A DNA stretch of 64,000 nucleotides, taken from contig CALIAF010000020.1 in the NCBI GenBank assembly GCA_938041335.1, positions 1 to 64,000 of the forward strand, written 5' to 3'. Source of the stretch: an uncultured Ulvibacter sp. GTDB lineage: Bacteria; Bacteroidota; Bacteroidia; Flavobacteriales; Flavobacteriaceae. Shown here one piece after another: positions 16,431 through 25,659 of the stretch; the first letter of the stretch is position 1; every line of letters starts with the position of its first letter. The translations under genes and the position numbers were made by a program. The notes beneath the pieces are model-generated. The model saw nothing but the letters and a program-made list of their open reading frames with translations, made no database searches and was not told the DNA's origin.

Positions 16431-17579
16431 ATGAATACGACTAAATTTGGTATAAATACTATTTGTGCGCACATAGGTGAAGTGAAAGACACCCAGTATA
16501 AAGGGGCAATTTCGCCTTTATATATGGCAACTTCCTATGCTTATGATGGGATGGATTCAAAAAGATATCCACGTTGTTTTAATTCGCCTAATCAAGAGGC
16601 ACTTGCAAAAAAGGTAGCGGCCTTAGAGCAATGCGAAGCTGCACTTATTTTTGGAAGCGGTATGGCGGCCATAAGTCATGCTTTATTAGGTTTATTGCAA
16701 ATGGGCGATCACGTTGTTTTTCCAGAGACTATGTACGGAGGTGCTTATAATTTTATCGTGAAGGAATTTCCTAAGTACGGCATAGCATTTAGCTTTACAA
16801 AAGGGTTTTCCATGGAGCATTTCAGAAACGAATTACAACCTAATACGAAGCTCATTTATCTAGAATCACCTAGTAACCCTTTAATGAAGATCACAGATCT
16901 TGAGATGATTGCAAAGCTTGCTAAAGGGAATGATTGCATCACCATGATTGATAACACATTTGCGAGTCCTATTAATCAAAATCCAGTAGCATTTGGGATT
17001 GATATAATTATGCACAGTGCCACTAAATATATGGGTGGGCATAGCGATATTAGTGCAGGGACCATTTCTGGTTCACAGGAACATATGGATAAAATCTGGA
17101 ATACAGCCATTAACCTTGGTGGTCATTTGAGTGATTTTACGGTTTGGATGTTAGAACGAAGCATGAAAACGATGGCTTTACGTGTTAAAAGACAAAGTAA
17201 AACGGCAAAGAAAATTGCACAATGGCTAGAGCAACACGAGCAAGTGGCAAAAGTGTATTATCCCGGATTAAAGTCGCATCCGGATTATGCAATAGCAAAA
17301 AAACAAATGAGTGGTTATGGTGGGATGTTGTCTTTTGAGCTCAAAGAAGGATTAGATGCTATCGCATTTATGCGGGCGTTACACCTAGTGAAATACTCGA
17401 TGAGTCTAGCAGGAGTAGAATCAACAATATTATCACCGGCAGAAACGTCACACTATTTGTTAAGCCAAGAAGAACGAGATAGTCAAGGTATAAGTGATGG
17501 ATTATTGAGGTTCTCTATTGGGATAGAAGAGCGGAAAGATATTATTGCAGACTTGGAGCAGGCTTTTGCACAATTGTAA
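16431..17579 (+). CDS. Cys/Met metabolism PLP-dependent enzyme (methionine gamma-lyase-like)
   Basis: A fold-type I PLP enzyme of about 382 residues from the chosen start. The Schiff-base lysine is in HSATKYMGGHSD, the phosphate-binding region is FGSGMAAISHALL, the aspartate contacting the pyridine ring is in MIDNTFASP, and the tail SAGVE-like segment is SLAGVESTILSPAETSH. These place it among cystathionine gamma-synthase/lyase and methionine gamma-lyase. Flavobacterial homologues are usually named methionine gamma-lyase, but the specificity residue near the active site cannot be settled by eye. ATG 16431 was chosen over 16362 because a -7 box lies between them. Confidence 0.82.
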   Translation: MNTTKFGINTICAHIGEVKDTQYKGAISPLYMATSYAYDGMDSKRYPRCFNSPNQEALAKKVAALEQCEAALIFGSGMAAISHALLGLLQMGDHVVFPETMYGGAYNFIVKEFPKYGIAFSFTKGFSMEHFRNELQPNTKLIYLESPSNPLMKITDLEMIAKLAKGNDCITMIDNTFASPINQNPVAFGIDIIMHSATKYMGGHSDISAGTISGSQEHMDKIWNTAINLGGHLSDFTVWMLERSMKTMALRVKRQSKTAKKIAQWLEQHEQVAKVYYPGLKSHPDYAIAKKQMSGYGGMLSFELKEGLDAIAFMRALHLVKYSMSLAGVESTILSPAETSHYLLSQEERDSQGISDGLLRFSIGIEERKDIIADLEQAFAQL

Positions 17580-17622
17580 AGCGGTGTGAAGTTTTATAAT
17601 AGAAAAGATTAAAAATTAACCT

Positions 17623-17646
17623 AAAAGATACCCGCCTTCGCGGGCA
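17623..17646 (+). repeat. Start-codon-proximal GC palindrome (copy 2 of 3)
   Basis: AAAAGATACCCGCC-TTC-GCGGGCA, the same as at 6087 except for a loop change (TGC to TTC) that preserves pairing. It ends 6 nt before the bshB1 ATG. Confidence 0.8.
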
Positions 17647-17652
17647 AAAGAT

Positions 17653-18369
17653 ATGAAGTTAGATATACTTGCAATAGGAGCGCACCCAGATGATGTAGAA
17701 ATGAGCTGTGGTGGTACCATAGCAAAAGAAATAGCTGCTGGTAAAAAAGTAGGCATACTAGACCTAACTCGCGGCGAATTGGGCACTAGAGGATCAGCAG
17801 AAATTAGAGATCAAGAGTCTGCAGCTGCTGCCAAAATATTAGGAGTGCATATGCGTCAAAATCTAGCCTTGGCAGATGGTTTTTTTGAAAACAATAAAGC
17901 ATCACAACTAGAAGTTATTAAGGTGCTCCGAATGTACCGTCCAGAAATTATTTTGTGTAATGCAATAGATGATCGCCATATTGATCACCCAAAAGGAAGT
18001 GATCTTGCTAGCGATGCTTGTTTTTTAAGCGGATTACGCAGAATAGAAACTAGTGTAAACGGAGTTGTACAAGAAGCTTGGCGACCCAAACTGGTATACC
18101 ATTATATCCAATGGAATGATATTGAGCCAGACTTTGCAGTAGATATATCTGGTTTTATGGATAAGAAGATGGAATCGATTCTCGCTTATAAAAGTCAGTT
18201 TTTTGACGCAGATAGCAAAGAGCCTTTGACACCTATTTCATCTAAAAATGCGACAGAAAGTTTGCAATATCGCAATAGAAATCTAGGAAGAATTATTGGG
18301 ACAGAAGCCGCAGAAGGCTATACAGTAGAACGTTATCCGGCAGTGAACTCTATTTTTGATTTGATGTAA
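17653..18369 (+). CDS. bshB1: Bacillithiol biosynthesis deacetylase BshB1
   Basis: A 238-residue LmbE-like zinc deacetylase. The zinc motif is GAHPDDVEMSCGGT (9-22), with the third ligand in DDRHIDHPKGS (about 111-121). It removes the acetyl group from GlcNAc-malate in bacillithiol synthesis, the low-molecular-weight thiol pathway found in many Flavobacteriia. Length and the LTRGELGTRGSAEIR segment are typical of BshB1. The GC palindrome lies directly ahead of its start. The other bsh genes are not in the window. Confidence 0.92.
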   Translation: MKLDILAIGAHPDDVEMSCGGTIAKEIAAGKKVGILDLTRGELGTRGSAEIRDQESAAAAKILGVHMRQNLALADGFFENNKASQLEVIKVLRMYRPEIILCNAIDDRHIDHPKGSDLASDACFLSGLRRIETSVNGVVQEAWRPKLVYHYIQWNDIEPDFAVDISGFMDKKMESILAYKSQFFDADSKEPLTPISSKNATESLQYRNRNLGRIIGTEAAEGYTVERYPAVNSIFDLM

Positions 18370-18482
18370 AATATTTTCAAAAATTGTATTGCTCTACGAA
18401 TGCAATTGTTTTATATTTGCAGCCGCTTAGGTTTTATAAAGCTTGGGCGATTTTGCTAACTCTGTAAAAAGAGCGCTACATG

Positions 18483-18557
18483 GTGGTTGTAGCTCAGTTG
18501 GTTAGAGCGCTGGTTTGTGGTACCAGAGGTCGCCGGTTCGAACCCGGTCTTCCACCC
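18483..18557 (+). tRNA. tRNA-His (GTG anticodon)
   Basis: The body GTGGTTGTAGCTCAGTTGG (from 18484) has the D arm, anticodon arm CTGGT-TTGTGGT-ACCAG (anticodon GTG) and T arm GCCGG-TTCGAAC-CCGGT, all clear, with the histidine-specific extra G at 18483 facing C at the 3' end. The acceptor stem GTGGTTG against CTTCCAC shows two apparent T:T mismatches at pairs 5 and 6. The gene is followed by tandem copies of its own 3' end. Confidence 0.88.
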
Positions 18558-18838
18558 TTAAAAAGTCTTCCTTAATTGGAGGACTTTTTTGTTTTATAAG
18601 AATAGTAAAAGATATGATACCGGGTGAGAAGTTTATGCTGAGCGTTGTCGAAGTGAACCCGGTCTTCCACCCTTAAAAAGTCTTCCTTAATTGGAGTACT
18701 TTTTTGTTTTATAAGAATAGTAAAAGATATGATACCGGGTGAGAAGTTTATGCTGAGCGTTGTCGAAGTGAACCCGGTCTTCCACCCTTAAAAAAGTCTT
18801 CCTTAATTGGAGGACTTTTTTGTTTTATAACTTTTATA
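18540..18838. repeat. 115-bp tandem repeats carrying the tRNA-His 3' end and terminator
   Basis: The last 18 bases of tRNA-His, GAACCCGGTCTTCCACCC, recur at 18655 and 18770, exactly 115 and 230 bp downstream. Each copy is followed by the hairpin AAAAGTCTTCC...GGAGGACTTTTTT. The connecting DNA holds CTGAGCGTTGTCGAAGTG and an ACCGGGT/ACCCGGT inverted repeat (18619-18625 with 18657-18663). The third unit ends after the hairpin near 18831. Confidence 0.9.
18559..18591 (+). terminator. tRNA-His terminator (first of three tandem copies)
   Basis: AAAAAGTCTTCC-TTAATT-GGAGGACTTTTTT. Copies follow at about 18674 and 18789; the middle copy has one stem change (GGAGTAC). Confidence 0.85.
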
Positions 18839-18851
18839 ATAATAACTAACC

Positions 18852-18875
18852 GTCACCCTGAGCTTGTCGAAGGGC
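18852..18875. repeat. REP-like palindromic repeat, second full copy
   Basis: GTCACCCTGAGCTTGTCGAA then GGGC; one base differs from the copy at 4576-4599. Confidence 0.7.
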
Positions 18876-18919
18876 GAGCAAAAACCAATTACTTTTTTTT
18901 AACTCTTCTATCAAGGCAT

Positions 18920-18927
18920 TATCTTTG
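18920..18927 (+). promoter_or_regulatory. -7 promoter box (TATCTTTG) for the M1 peptidase
   Basis: Perfect TAnnTTTG match 29 bp before the GTG start, supporting a short leader and the GTG as start. Confidence 0.5.
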
Positions 18928-18955
18928 CCTATCTTTAAAACCAAAACGTAAACCT

Positions 18956-21097
18956 GTGGTTAAATATATTTTCTTCTTTCTCATAGTAACCATTAGTTAT
19001 GGGCAACAAGCATCACTTTTAGATGTGACAAAAATTACAGCCACCGTATATCCAGATGCAGATAGCAAATTGGTAAAAGGAGATGTAGATGTAGATTTTA
19101 AGGTATTGCGGCCCACAGATGCTGTTTATCTTGACGCGATTGCCATGACCCCAGATAAGGAACATTCAGATTCTTTAATATCCGTGGTATTTACAGATGA
19201 TAAAATTTGGTTCTACGGTGATTTTGAACCCGGTTTTTCATACCAAGTTTCATTTAATTATACAGCAGCACCTAAAAAAACAATTTATTTCACAAAAGAC
19301 CAGATCTGGACACAAGGGCAGGGAAAATATACATCTCATTGGCTACCTAGTATAGATGATATGAATGATAAAATAGAGTTTGATGTGTCTTATGTGACTC
19401 AAAATAAAGATACTAAGGTTATAGCAAACGGCTTACTTGCAAAAAGAGTTTCTAAAGATTCTATTATCGCGAGAATGAAAGAGGTAAATCCCGAAATTTC
19501 CGTTTCGGTAGTAAAACAGTTAATGAATGAAAGGCAACAAGCACGTTGGAGTTATGATATGAATAAACCCATGTCGAGCTATCTCGTTGCTTTTGCAATG
19601 GGCGATTTTGATAAAAAGGAATTGACCTCTGCGAGCGGCGTCCCAATAGAATTATATTATCGACCTAATGACTCGGCTAAAGTAGCACCCACGTATCGCT
19701 ATACAAAAGACATTTTTGATTTTTTGGAGACTAAAATTGGCGTTCCTTACCCCTGGCAAAATTACAAGCAAGTTCCCGTTCGAGATTTCTTGTATGCTGG
19801 GATGGAAAACACAGGGTGCACCATTTTTTCTGAAGCTTTTTTAGTGGACGAAATAGGCTTTGTCGATAAGAATTATGTGAATGTAAATGCGCACGAGCTG
19901 GCGCACCAGTGGTTCGGGAATTTGGTTACAGAAACCGAAGGAACCCATCACTGGCTCCACGAAGGTTTTGCCACGTTTTACGCGTTGCAAGCGGAACGTG
20001 CTATTTTTGGTGATGACTATTACTACTGGAAGTTGTATCAATCTGCAGAAAAGTTAATGGCAATTAGTAATAAGGGTAAAGGGCAATCGCTTCTTAACCC
20101 AAAGGCATCGTCTCTCACATTTTATGAGAAAGGTGCTTGGGCATTACATATTTTAAATGAGACGATAGGCGAGGAGGCATTTGATAGGGCGATTAAAAAC
20201 TATCTAACCAAGCATTCCTTCGGAAATGTGACCACGGCAGATTTTGTGAACGAAATTAAAGCGGCTTCCACTATTGATATATCTAGCTGGGAGAAAAACT
20301 GGTTACAGCAAACCGCTTTTCAGTCTAATGCAGTGTATGAGTCTTTGTTAAAATCTTCATTTATAACCGCCTTGTTAGATATCATGAAATTAAGAGGTGT
20401 GGCTATTTCAGAAAAGAAAAATCAACTGAACAGGGTGCTTACTTTTCCTAATGATTTTATGGGTCAAGAAGCGATTATACAATTGCAAAATGAACCTTGG
20501 GATCAAGTAGTATCACTATACCAAAAAGGGATGGCTAGTAATAATTTGTTGGTGAGACAGACCATTGCGCTGCAGTTAGATAAAATACCAGATGATTTTA
20601 AAGCAGAGTTTGAGACCTTACTCCAGGATGAATCTTATGCCACCAAAGAGGCTGCTTTTATTCAGTTGGTGACCAATTTTCCGGCAGATACATCATTATA
20701 TCTCGATACAATAAAAAATGTACAAGGGTTTCAGGATAAAAATGTCAGGCAGTTGTATCTTGCTTATGCGCTTGCCACTCGCACATATGGAGCGTCCACA
20801 AAAGAAGAAATACAGAAAGAACTGATAGATTATACATCAAACAATCATAGTTTTGAAATACGCGAGATTGCTTTTGGTTACATCAATCAATTGGGTTTAT
20901 GGAATAAACAGACGGCCCACCACTTAGTAAATGCCAGCACACACCATTATTGGCGTTTTAGAAATGGTGCTAGAGATCTTCTTGAGGCACAAATGAATGA
21001 TTCTTCTTTTCGTAAAATGATCCGGACTGCCTATCCTAAATTGAGTGTAGCAGAAAAAGAATACCTTAGTCGAATAGGTTTTAATATTTCAGAATAA
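18956..21097 (+). CDS. Exported M1 family aminopeptidase
   Basis: A 713-residue zinc metallopeptidase beginning at GTG with a signal peptide (VKYIFFFLIVTISYGQ). The exopeptidase motif GMENTGC (about 282) and the zinc motif HELAHQWFGN, with the third ligand glutamate exactly 18 residues after the second histidine (HHWLHEG), are complete. The M1 N-terminal beta domain precedes it and a HEAT-like C-terminal helical domain follows (about 470-713). It would remove N-terminal residues from peptides in the periplasm. An inverted repeat at 21101-21132 separates it from the convergent gene. Confidence 0.92.
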   Translation: MVKYIFFFLIVTISYGQQASLLDVTKITATVYPDADSKLVKGDVDVDFKVLRPTDAVYLDAIAMTPDKEHSDSLISVVFTDDKIWFYGDFEPGFSYQVSFNYTAAPKKTIYFTKDQIWTQGQGKYTSHWLPSIDDMNDKIEFDVSYVTQNKDTKVIANGLLAKRVSKDSIIARMKEVNPEISVSVVKQLMNERQQARWSYDMNKPMSSYLVAFAMGDFDKKELTSASGVPIELYYRPNDSAKVAPTYRYTKDIFDFLETKIGVPYPWQNYKQVPVRDFLYAGMENTGCTIFSEAFLVDEIGFVDKNYVNVNAHELAHQWFGNLVTETEGTHHWLHEGFATFYALQAERAIFGDDYYYWKLYQSAEKLMAISNKGKGQSLLNPKASSLTFYEKGAWALHILNETIGEEAFDRAIKNYLTKHSFGNVTTADFVNEIKAASTIDISSWEKNWLQQTAFQSNAVYESLLKSSFITALLDIMKLRGVAISEKKNQLNRVLTFPNDFMGQEAIIQLQNEPWDQVVSLYQKGMASNNLLVRQTIALQLDKIPDDFKAEFETLLQDESYATKEAAFIQLVTNFPADTSLYLDTIKNVQGFQDKNVRQLYLAYALATRTYGASTKEEIQKELIDYTSNNHSFEIREIAFGYINQLGLWNKQTAHHLVNASTHHYWRFRNGARDLLEAQMNDSSFRKMIRTAYPKLSVAEKEYLSRIGFNISE

Positions 21098-21100
21098 AAG

Positions 21101-21132
21101 AACACCCCTTATCAATTAGGATAAGAGGTGTT
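21101..21132. terminator. Hairpin between convergent genes
   Basis: AACACCCCTTATC / GATAAGAGGTGTT stem. The T-rich flank (CTTTTATTC) follows on the minus strand, so it probably ends the minus-strand T9SS gene best. Confidence 0.65.
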
Positions 21133-21169
21133 CAGGATTAATCTATTTGGTTATTCTTGGACTAATCTA

Positions 21170-23191
21170 TTATTTAATGACAAGCTTTGAAGTATAGCTT
21201 TTATTATTACTGTCCCTTACAAAAATCATATATAATCCAGTAGTTAATGAATCTGTAGTAAATTGCTGTGTGCTACTTGTAGTATCTACGGCAATTTCTT
21301 TTACCCTTCTTCCATCTAGCGTATGTATAATTATCGACGTAATTTCTGATGAGGCTAAACTCAAGTTTACAATACTTGTTGCAGGATTGGGGTATATAGA
21401 TAATTCTTCTCCTCGCTTTTGATCAACACCAAGTGTTACAGACATCTTAGAAAAATCAATAAAGTGCTCCTTTATTATTTCTTTTTGCTTTCTTGAAAGT
21501 CCGCCATTAGCCAATAATCCGGAAGAGTTGTAAGAAATTTGATATTCCCAGCTATCAGTATAGCAAGTTTCGCAACAAGAAGGGATATACATTCCTATCA
21601 CATAAAACGTATCACTTGCAAAAGGGTAATCTGGAAAATTTGTTGTGAGTCCCCAAGGTCCAACGATTGGGCAAGCAGCTGGCTGACAGCTAGAATTGAT
21701 ATTAGAACTCCAAGCAAAAGTATTTGGTGTAATTGCCCCTAATAATGGTCCAGTTGGATTTGCGGTTTCATAAACAAACCAGAAATAATTCTCCTCCTGC
21801 TCACAGTTTTCATTTAATAGAATGTCATCTCCAGTACCCAAGGTGTTTAACGACCCTGTAATGTCATTGCTATCTCCTTGATGTTGTATGGTTAAAAAAT
21901 AGTTAGGGTCTTGCAAGGCCTGCACAGATATGTCATCTATTGCAAGGTCGTTTCCATCTCCGTTTCCATCTTCTAATAGAGAAATTGTAATGTCCATATC
22001 TTCTTCACCTATAAAACAGAAACTTACATTTTGCCAAGCACAAGGATCTAGGGGGTCAACATTAATTGTTGCCGTTTCTATCACGCCAGTGTTTGTTGTA
22101 ATTTCTATTTGAGGCAGAATATCGAAAGTACATTGCGGCATATTTTTAAAATTTGCGCAGAAGCGATACTCCACTTTGTTTTTTAGGTTTAATGACTTTT
22201 TCCATACATTGCTTTTTGATCCTGCAGGTTGTTGTGTCTTACCATTTACTAGGAGATACATATCATTTGTAGCGTATAACGAGGCATCGTCACAGAAAGA
22301 ATGATCTGTAATAGTAGCACCAAAATTTGCGGCGCTTGTTGTTACATCATATTCTCCAGGGAAGGTTGCTCCATTTTGAACGTAGTCACTAGAGAAGCCG
22401 GTATTGCCAAACTCAAAGTTGCCATTGTTCACTAAGTTTTCGCTATCGCAACAAAATGACCCTTCTTCTGTGGGCTCATCGTCATTATAGGTACTATCGC
22501 AAACTTCTGAGATACAAATATTGTCTAATCCAAATCGCTCTGAACCACCTGCAACATCTACATAATACCCAATAGAACCTATGCTCGTAATTAAAGTATC
22601 CCAAGCCGCCGCACCTCCAGTATTCATTACCCATTGTCCGTCTGCGTTACTTGGTACATTTATACCGTCACTTGGAGTAATTGGCGCGCAAATACGTACC
22701 CATCCTCTAGAAACATCATAGTCACCATTCATTACAAAAGTGGCAGAAAGTGTTGACGCTAATGGATTAGGGCCATCATAAAGCCTAAGCGTGTTCGGTG
22801 TTAGATTCCCTGTCTGGATATGAAATGTCTTAATATCAAAACAGAAGCAACCGTCATCTACTGTCATGGCCAGATAGTTTCCATTATAGTCTACATTGTT
22901 ATACACAAAGCTTCCGCCATTGCTACAACCACCATCTAGAATATCTAGAAAGATGTCTCCAGCGCCATTTATACTGCCAGTGTCAGAATACCCTACACTA
23001 GCATTTATAGTTCCCCAATTTCCTAATACGTTATCTACCGCTGTCCCTGTGCAGCCTGGTCCTGTTACTCCGGTAATAGTGTTTTGATCCAGGGGATCAC
23101 AAAACCCTTGTTGGGCTTGCGCTGTAAAAGAAGTCATCACACCAAAAAGAGCAATAAGGCTTACTTTTAAAAAGTTAATTTTATTATTCAT
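21170..23191 (-). CDS. Secreted protein with T9SS type A sorting domain
   Basis: A 673-residue exported protein with a signal peptide (VSLIALFGVMTSFTAQAQQ). The body is cysteine-rich with repeated beta-sandwich-like stretches (GNWGTINASVGYSDTGS, SENLVNNGNFEFG), the latter resembling carbohydrate-binding-like modules. Residues about 597-673 form the type A C-terminal sorting domain: LSIYPNPATSIVNLSL, LDGRRVKEI, GLYMIFVRD and a final KLVIK. It should leave the cell through the type IX secretion system. Binding target unknown. Confidence 0.85.
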   Translation of the reverse strand: MNNKINFLKVSLIALFGVMTSFTAQAQQGFCDPLDQNTITGVTGPGCTGTAVDNVLGNWGTINASVGYSDTGSINGAGDIFLDILDGGCSNGGSFVYNNVDYNGNYLAMTVDDGCFCFDIKTFHIQTGNLTPNTLRLYDGPNPLASTLSATFVMNGDYDVSRGWVRICAPITPSDGINVPSNADGQWVMNTGGAAAWDTLITSIGSIGYYVDVAGGSERFGLDNICISEVCDSTYNDDEPTEEGSFCCDSENLVNNGNFEFGNTGFSSDYVQNGATFPGEYDVTTSAANFGATITDHSFCDDASLYATNDMYLLVNGKTQQPAGSKSNVWKKSLNLKNKVEYRFCANFKNMPQCTFDILPQIEITTNTGVIETATINVDPLDPCAWQNVSFCFIGEEDMDITISLLEDGNGDGNDLAIDDISVQALQDPNYFLTIQHQGDSNDITGSLNTLGTGDDILLNENCEQEENYFWFVYETANPTGPLLGAITPNTFAWSSNINSSCQPAACPIVGPWGLTTNFPDYPFASDTFYVIGMYIPSCCETCYTDSWEYQISYNSSGLLANGGLSRKQKEIIKEHFIDFSKMSVTLGVDQKRGEELSIYPNPATSIVNLSLASSEITSIIIHTLDGRRVKEIAVDTTSSTQQFTTDSLTTGLYMIFVRDSNNKSYTSKLVIK

Positions 23192-23361
23192 GATTAATTT
23201 ATTTTGTTTACCTACTCATTAGTTTTGGCTTTTCGGTTTCCGCCATGTATTTTACATCGTTTTGTGTGTACAAAGATGCGATAGGTGATTTACTCGAGTA
23301 GGAGCTAAGTAGCTGAAATGTAGAGGGATAAATAGCGATTTTTTTTAGGGGGATTCACCCC

Positions 23362-23392
23362 TTGAGGTGTTGCGTATTACTCACTACCTTTA
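23362..23392 (+). promoter_or_regulatory. Promoter (TTG-N20-TACCTTTA) of the signalling operon
   Basis: A -33-like TTGAG and a -7-like TACCTTTA spaced 20 bp apart, 25 bp before the lipoprotein ATG. Confidence 0.5.
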
Positions 23393-23416
23393 CGTCAACT
23401 ATTAAAACTAACTATT

Positions 23417-24151
23417 ATGAAAAAAATGTATTCCTACCTATTAAAAACTACCCTAGCACTTTTCGCTACGATCACATTAGTATCGTGTGAGTGTAAAGAC
23501 TGCGTACCAGTGGCACATTATAATGAACCGGCTAACATTATACCTATAAAGCAGGCAAAAGAAATGTATGAAGCATATGGAGAAAGAGTTCCTTTTTTGC
23601 AAGAAAGATTTGCAGCTCAAGAAGTAATTTACAACCCTACTAGATATGTAGAATACGAACTAGAAGATATCAAGCATTATATCAATTATATAGAAAATGA
23701 GTCTGCAAAGGCAGGTGTTGACATAGAGAATTTAAGAATTTACTTTGGAGCATATCCAAATCTGCCTGATTTTCTAACATCCGGGGAGTCGATTCCATTT
23801 CCTAGGCAAGAGTCTATTTTTATTACGCCTACTGCCTTAAACAATGGGGAGCAAATGGCCTTTTTTACACGAGGTGTTCCAGGAAATGAAAAAAGGAAAG
23901 CAGTATTTACTAAAGGTCTCGGTGAAGAGCTAAAAAATATTGATGGCTTCGGAAAAAGGAAGTTTGAGAAGGCTAGCTTCTTACCATTTACCGTAGCTCA
24001 AGATACTACAGATGACAGAAGTCTTACTATGAATAGAGGAAATGTTATTCCACCACCAAAGAAGGATGATGATTTTGGAGATGATAATGGCGAGAGTGTA
24101 GATGATAATAAATACGGAGATGATATAGAAGAAAACGGAACTAAAGGTTAA
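23417..24151 (+). CDS. Lipoprotein of unknown function, first gene of signalling operon
   Basis: A 244-residue protein with a lipobox (LFATITLVSCECKDC), so Cys at about 24 would be lipidated. The central part (about 40-165) is mixed alpha/beta with YGERVPFLQERFAAQEVIYN. The tail from about 208 is very acidic and disordered (KKDDDFGDDNGESVDDNK). No family recognised. It lies 18 bp before a multi-helix membrane protein and starts a five-gene run ending in a patatin, so a role in sensing at the envelope is plausible but inferred only from position. Confidence 0.75.
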   Translation: MKKMYSYLLKTTLALFATITLVSCECKDCVPVAHYNEPANIIPIKQAKEMYEAYGERVPFLQERFAAQEVIYNPTRYVEYELEDIKHYINYIENESAKAGVDIENLRIYFGAYPNLPDFLTSGESIPFPRQESIFITPTALNNGEQMAFFTRGVPGNEKRKAVFTKGLGEELKNIDGFGKRKFEKASFLPFTVAQDTTDDRSLTMNRGNVIPPPKKDDDFGDDNGESVDDNKYGDDIEENGTKG

Positions 24152-24168
24152 ACGTTTTTACATTTATA

Positions 24169-24825
24169 ATGGAAAGTATTTTAGACATTCAATGGTATAT
24201 TTATATGGGACTTTACGTTATTGTAACAGTCCTTGCTCTGGTGCGATTTCCGGAGTATAAATCTTCGGCTTTAAAATTCTTTCCATTATTACTTTTATTT
24301 ACCTTGTTAATTGAGTTTGGGGGGTCTATAATTGCAACTTTTGTAGACAGTAATGTCCTATTATATAATTGTTTTAATCTTATATATTTCATTTTCATTT
24401 TTATCGTTTTTAGAGAAGCAACAGATATAATTAAGTTTAAACTATATATAAATTGTTTACTGGTTATTTTTATTGGCATATTTTTATACTTTGCTCTTAC
24501 AACAAATTTTGTAGATGTTAATCAGGTTACTACCTATGTAAGTGGCGAAGTATTCGGCATCATTTGTATTTTACTTTATTATATTAGTATTCTTAGGTCT
24601 GACGCTATTATAGATATAAAATATGACCGACTTTTCTGGATTAGTATTGGATTTTTATTGTTTTTTTCGGGGACGATTCCTATCGAAATAATGAGAAATA
24701 AATTTGAAAGAGAAAGTAATTTATATGATAGTTTAATTGCCATATTGAATACCTTAATAATAATCATGAACTTATGCTTTATAGTAGGTTTACTTGTAAA
24801 GAAACCAAAGAGATTATCGATATAA
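24169..24825 (+). CDS. Multi-pass membrane protein of unknown function
   Basis: A 218-residue, strongly hydrophobic protein with about six to seven membrane helices (for example WYIYMGLYVIVTVLALV, LFWISIGFLLFFSGTI, IIIMNLCFIVGLLV). No catalytic motif is visible. It lies 16 bp before the histidine kinase gene, and that kinase has almost no sensor domain of its own. It may therefore provide sensing, but this is inferred only from gene order and the missing domain. Similar membrane proteins next to short HisKA_3 kinases occur in Bacteroidota. Confidence 0.7.
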   Translation: MESILDIQWYIYMGLYVIVTVLALVRFPEYKSSALKFFPLLLLFTLLIEFGGSIIATFVDSNVLLYNCFNLIYFIFIFIVFREATDIIKFKLYINCLLVIFIGIFLYFALTTNFVDVNQVTTYVSGEVFGIICILLYYISILRSDAIIDIKYDRLFWISIGFLLFFSGTIPIEIMRNKFERESNLYDSLIAILNTLIIIMNLCFIVGLLVKKPKRLSI

Positions 24826-24840
24826 TATGGCGGTGCAATA

Positions 24841-25659
24841 ATGGTACATTTTAATAATCAAGAACATATGCTTCAAAATGAACTAGCTGGTAACGAAACA
24901 GAAGTAATAACCATCATAGTTATAGGTATTACGCTTTTAATGGTGGTGATTATTGTGATACTTCTCAGTGTTTTTGTGAAAAGGAAAAACACTCTTGTTG
25001 AAGAAAAACGAAATGCAGCATTACTCTTTAATCAAGAACTTGCAGCATCTCAAATTGCTATTAGAGAAGAAACATTGCGCAATATTAGTTGGGAACTTCA
25101 CGATAATATAGGACAATTACTTACACTTGCAAAAATAAAAGCGCAGGGTTTAAAAGATCAGCCAGAACATTTAGATGAGGTTGTGGAAACTATAGGTATA
25201 GGACTCAATGAACTAAGGGCACTCTCAAAATCTATTAATCCAGATATTTTAAAGAATCTATCTCTGAGTGAGGTCTTAGAGCTAGAAGTAGATCGCTTTA
25301 ATAGATTAGAGTTTCTTGAGGCCAGCCTAAAAATAGATGGAACATCATATACTTTAGACCCTAAAATAGAAATCATTATCTTTAGAATATTGCAAGAGTT
25401 TTTCTCAAATACAATTAAACATGCTAAAGCCACTAAACTGAATATTACCTTAGACTTTACATCAAATTTAAAAATAACCGCTTTGGATAACGGTATAGGT
25501 TTTATTCAAGAAAATGATTTTGAAGGCATAGGATTAAGTACAATGAAAAATAGAGCAAAATTAGTAGGAGCAGATCTAACCTTAAATTCTATAAAAGGAA
25601 AAGGAACCGAACTTTTAATTCAATTAATTGAAAGTGAAAAAATAAGCGATAATGTATAA
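24841..25659 (+). CDS. Sensor histidine kinase (HisKA_3 type)
   Basis: A 272-residue kinase with one membrane helix (about 22-46) and no extracellular domain of size. The phosphoacceptor is His87 in SWELHDNIGQLL, typical of the HisKA_3 dimerization domain. The ATPase domain shows QEFFSNTIKHAKA (N box), LDNGIGF (G1) and GIGLSTMKNRAKLVGA (G2). It would phosphorylate the response regulator encoded next, with which it overlaps by 8 bases. An alternative ATG at 24868 would also retain the membrane segment. Confidence 0.9.
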   Translation: MVHFNNQEHMLQNELAGNETEVITIIVIGITLLMVVIIVILLSVFVKRKNTLVEEKRNAALLFNQELAASQIAIREETLRNISWELHDNIGQLLTLAKIKAQGLKDQPEHLDEVVETIGIGLNELRALSKSINPDILKNLSLSEVLELEVDRFNRLEFLEASLKIDGTSYTLDPKIEIIIFRILQEFFSNTIKHAKATKLNITLDFTSNLKITALDNGIGFIQENDFEGIGLSTMKNRAKLVGADLTLNSIKGKGTELLIQLIESEKISDNV

